A stretch of DNA of 64,000 nucleotides from Flavobacterium sp. GTDB taxonomy: Bacteria > Bacteroidota > Bacteroidia > Flavobacteriales > Flavobacteriaceae. Every line of letters starts with the position of its first letter. The stretch's first letter is position 1. Under the pieces are notes generated by a model. It had not been told where the DNA came from. It saw only the letters and a program-made list of their open reading frames with translations, and searched no databases. Shown here in pieces: positions 62,383 to 64,000 of the stretch. Made by a program: the position numbers and the translations under genes. Where the stretch lies: assembly GCF_017744675.1 (NCBI RefSeq), contig NZ_JAGIAV010000003.1, positions 62,001 through 126,000 on the forward strand, in the 5' to 3' direction.

Positions 62383-63840
62383 TTAAAATTTGTCCCAAAA
62401 AATTCTTGTTGTCATTAAATCTCCTCCTATAGCTGATGAAGCCGCTTCATAATTTGCCGTATTTAGCGTTTTATCAGATGTAGAATAAATATTTCTGACA
62501 GGAACTTTTCCTTCAGCTTCTTGCACTGCTGTAACAGGCGCTATAAGTACGGGATAATCTAATCTTCGGTATTCTGTCCAAGCTTCAAAACCACGGTTGT
62601 AATAAGCAATCCAAAGCTGGTAGGCTATTTTTTGCTTATCGGTTCCAGCTGCCGTTGCAAAAGCTACGTCAGGTCTGCTTAAATAGGTTTGAATATTAGC
62701 GTCAGAAACTCCCCAAAATTTCATGCTCGCCTGAATTCCTTTCGTATAATAAGCCGCCGCATCTCCGCCTACATTAAAACCTCTGCTTGCTGCCTCTGCC
62801 AACAAGAAACAGGTTTCTGTATAATCGAATATAACGCCTGGATTTGTTTTTTGTCTTAATCTTAAACCTGTATTGCTATAATCGGCATAATTAACCTGTT
62901 GTGCATAAGGAGCACCTTTGTATTGTCCGTTTATTTTTGAATTAGGATTGAAGAAAAAATCACGTCTCGGATCTTCCTTTCCGTTTAATTCATTCACAAA
63001 AAAGGCAGCAATATTAATCTGGCTTGAATTTACCAAATCATCGTACAATGGGTTCATATCTGTTATGGAAGAAAAATACTGGAACAATGCCGTATCTGTT
63101 TCTTTGCTCATAACTCCCGCATTGAAAGCGCTTTCAACCATTGTTTTTGCTTTTACAGCATCTACATCAGCCAAATGCAATCCCATTTTAAGTTTTACGC
63201 TATTGGCTAAAGTTTTCCATTTTGCTACATCTCCATGAAAGATTAAATCGGCATTTCCAAAACTTCCGTTGCTATCGTTTAAAGCCAAAATTGCAGCATC
63301 CAAACGATTAGCCAAATCAAAATAGATCGTCTTGGCGTCATCGTATTTAGGAAGCGGGAATTTCTTGATGTCTAAAGCCTCAGAATAAGCCACATTTCCA
63401 AACAAATCAACCAAAGTCTGATACGCCATTACAATCTGCACTTCTAAAATGGCAAGCTGATTTTTCTTTATGCCTTCTTCAACAGGTCCTAATGCTTTTA
63501 CACTTTGTATCTGTTTTTGTGCATTGACCAAATCCTGCAATACATCTCTGTACAGCAATACCGAATGCGAACTTCCTAAGTTTCTTTTTGCCTGATTGTA
63601 ATTGGCTTCGTCTGTATAAGTAGATGTAGACCAATACTGCGCGTAAGCTCTGAAATTATTTGAATTTACAGAAGCATTCGTTAAGAAATAAGCATAATTT
63701 ACTTGTGCACTAGTCATTAAAGCGCCAGGCAAAGCGGTTTCATAACCTTTTTCATTTTTATTCATGTTGTCCAGATTGTCACATGAAGCTATTGCACACA
63801 AAACAGCGCCTGCAAAAAATATCGTTTTTATAATTCTCAT
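62383..63840 (-). CDS. SusD/RagB-like nutrient-binding lipoprotein
   Basis: 485 residues with a lipoprotein signal (AVLCAIASCDNLDN; Cys at about 20). The helical SusD_2-type body includes QLWIAYYNRGFEAWTEYRRL and LEVQIVMAYQTLVDLFGNVA, typical TPR-like segments of this surface lid protein. It covers the SusC channel that is encoded just upstream and together they import a glycan or peptide. The substrate is unknown; no polysaccharide-degrading enzyme lies in view next to it, and the large protease gene downstream allows a peptide substrate. Confidence 0.88.
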   Translation of the reverse strand: MRIIKTIFFAGAVLCAIASCDNLDNMNKNEKGYETALPGALMTSAQVNYAYFLTNASVNSNNFRAYAQYWSTSTYTDEANYNQAKRNLGSSHSVLLYRDVLQDLVNAQKQIQSVKALGPVEEGIKKNQLAILEVQIVMAYQTLVDLFGNVAYSEALDIKKFPLPKYDDAKTIYFDLANRLDAAILALNDSNGSFGNADLIFHGDVAKWKTLANSVKLKMGLHLADVDAVKAKTMVESAFNAGVMSKETDTALFQYFSSITDMNPLYDDLVNSSQINIAAFFVNELNGKEDPRRDFFFNPNSKINGQYKGAPYAQQVNYADYSNTGLRLRQKTNPGVIFDYTETCFLLAEAASRGFNVGGDAAAYYTKGIQASMKFWGVSDANIQTYLSRPDVAFATAAGTDKQKIAYQLWIAYYNRGFEAWTEYRRLDYPVLIAPVTAVQEAEGKVPVRNIYSTSDKTLNTANYEAASSAIGGDLMTTRIFWDKF

Positions 63841-63854
63841 GTCTTTAATTTTTT

Positions 63855-64000
63855 TTAGAATTGAACTTTCATAGTAAAGCTATACTCCTTTGTTGTTGGC
63901 AATACTCCAGTTTGAAAACCTTGTAAGTTACCCGAAGAAGCTCCTGCTTCAGGATCTGCATAAGGCAAGTTTTTATGAATGATCCAAAGATTGCTTCCAT
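63855..64000 (-). CDS. SusC/RagA-family TonB-dependent receptor, C-terminal end only
   Basis: The frame entering from the right edge encodes SNLWIIHKNLPYADPEAGAS, then EYSFTMKVQF and a TAA stop at 63855-63857. NLWII...PYxDPEAG followed by a short aromatic-ended last strand is the usual end of SusC-type barrels. It is 14 bases ahead of the SusD-like gene in the same direction, completing a SusCD pair. The rest lies outside the window. Confidence 0.85.
   Translation of the reverse strand, partial: GSNLWIIHKNLPYADPEAGASSGNLQGFQTGVLPTTKEYSFTMKVQF

Overview
The window looks like a chromosomal segment of a Flavobacterium-type member of the Bacteroidota. It has low GC, SusC/SusD-type and other TonB-dependent receptors, a type IX secretion sorting domain, promoters of the TTTG / TAnnTTTG form, and genes without Shine-Dalgarno sequences. 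No rRNA, tRNA, CRISPR array or intact transposase was seen. The first gene (OmpA-like) and the last (SusC-like) run off the ends.

Layout. 1-5.7 kb: an OmpA-family porin end, then nadA-nadB-ric (NAD precursor synthesis plus Fe-S/nitrosative repair) behind an FNR-like palindrome, followed by a tract of decayed genes that includes a frameshifted CopD-like gene. 5.7-11.2 kb: a TPR protein, a LytTR/LytS two-component pair and a divergent TonB-dependent receptor, with a 21-bp-period direct repeat between them. 11.2-13.6 kb: two small orphan genes flanking a TetR repressor and an SDR enzyme that carry matching operators. 13.6-19.8 kb: PepSY reductase, siderophore receptor and a lipoprotein sulfatase. 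20.2-25.6 kb: fructokinase, a fused sucrose-phosphate synthase/phosphatase and a GH32-like hydrolase, together a cytoplasmic cycle for sucrose or a related fructoside. 23.7-28.3 kb: several small inverted-repeat elements; two copies of about 390-400 bp bracket a Crp/Fnr-like regulator and a CPBP protease.

28.4-33.8 kb is a compact biosynthetic cluster in one orientation: flavoprotein, methyltransferase, type III polyketide synthase, FabZ-like dehydratase, ketosynthase, acyl carrier protein and phosphopantetheinyl transferase. It probably makes a methylated, oxidised phenolic lipid or quinone. Facing it at 33.8-38.5 kb is mprF, a DUF998 gene and an AcvB-like hydrolase: aminoacyl-phosphatidylglycerol synthesis paired with its likely hydrolase. 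38.7-47.5 kb holds a polysaccharide deacetylase, a serine hydrolase, a retropepsin-like protein, an OmpR/HAMP-type two-component system and an Oar-like receptor whose upstream DNA carries an 11-bp-phased repeat array. 47.7-52.0 kb: a membrane-spanning LuxR regulator, a zincin-like protein and an MscS channel.

The most striking regulatory find is at 52.6-53.0 kb. Two successive isoleucine-rich leader peptides, each followed by an intrinsic terminator, precede an orphan IlvN-like ACT-domain gene. 53-64 kb: alcohol dehydrogenase, L,D-transpeptidase-like protein, S37-type peptidase, M24 peptidase, a large secreted M43-type metalloprotease and a SusD/SusC pair.
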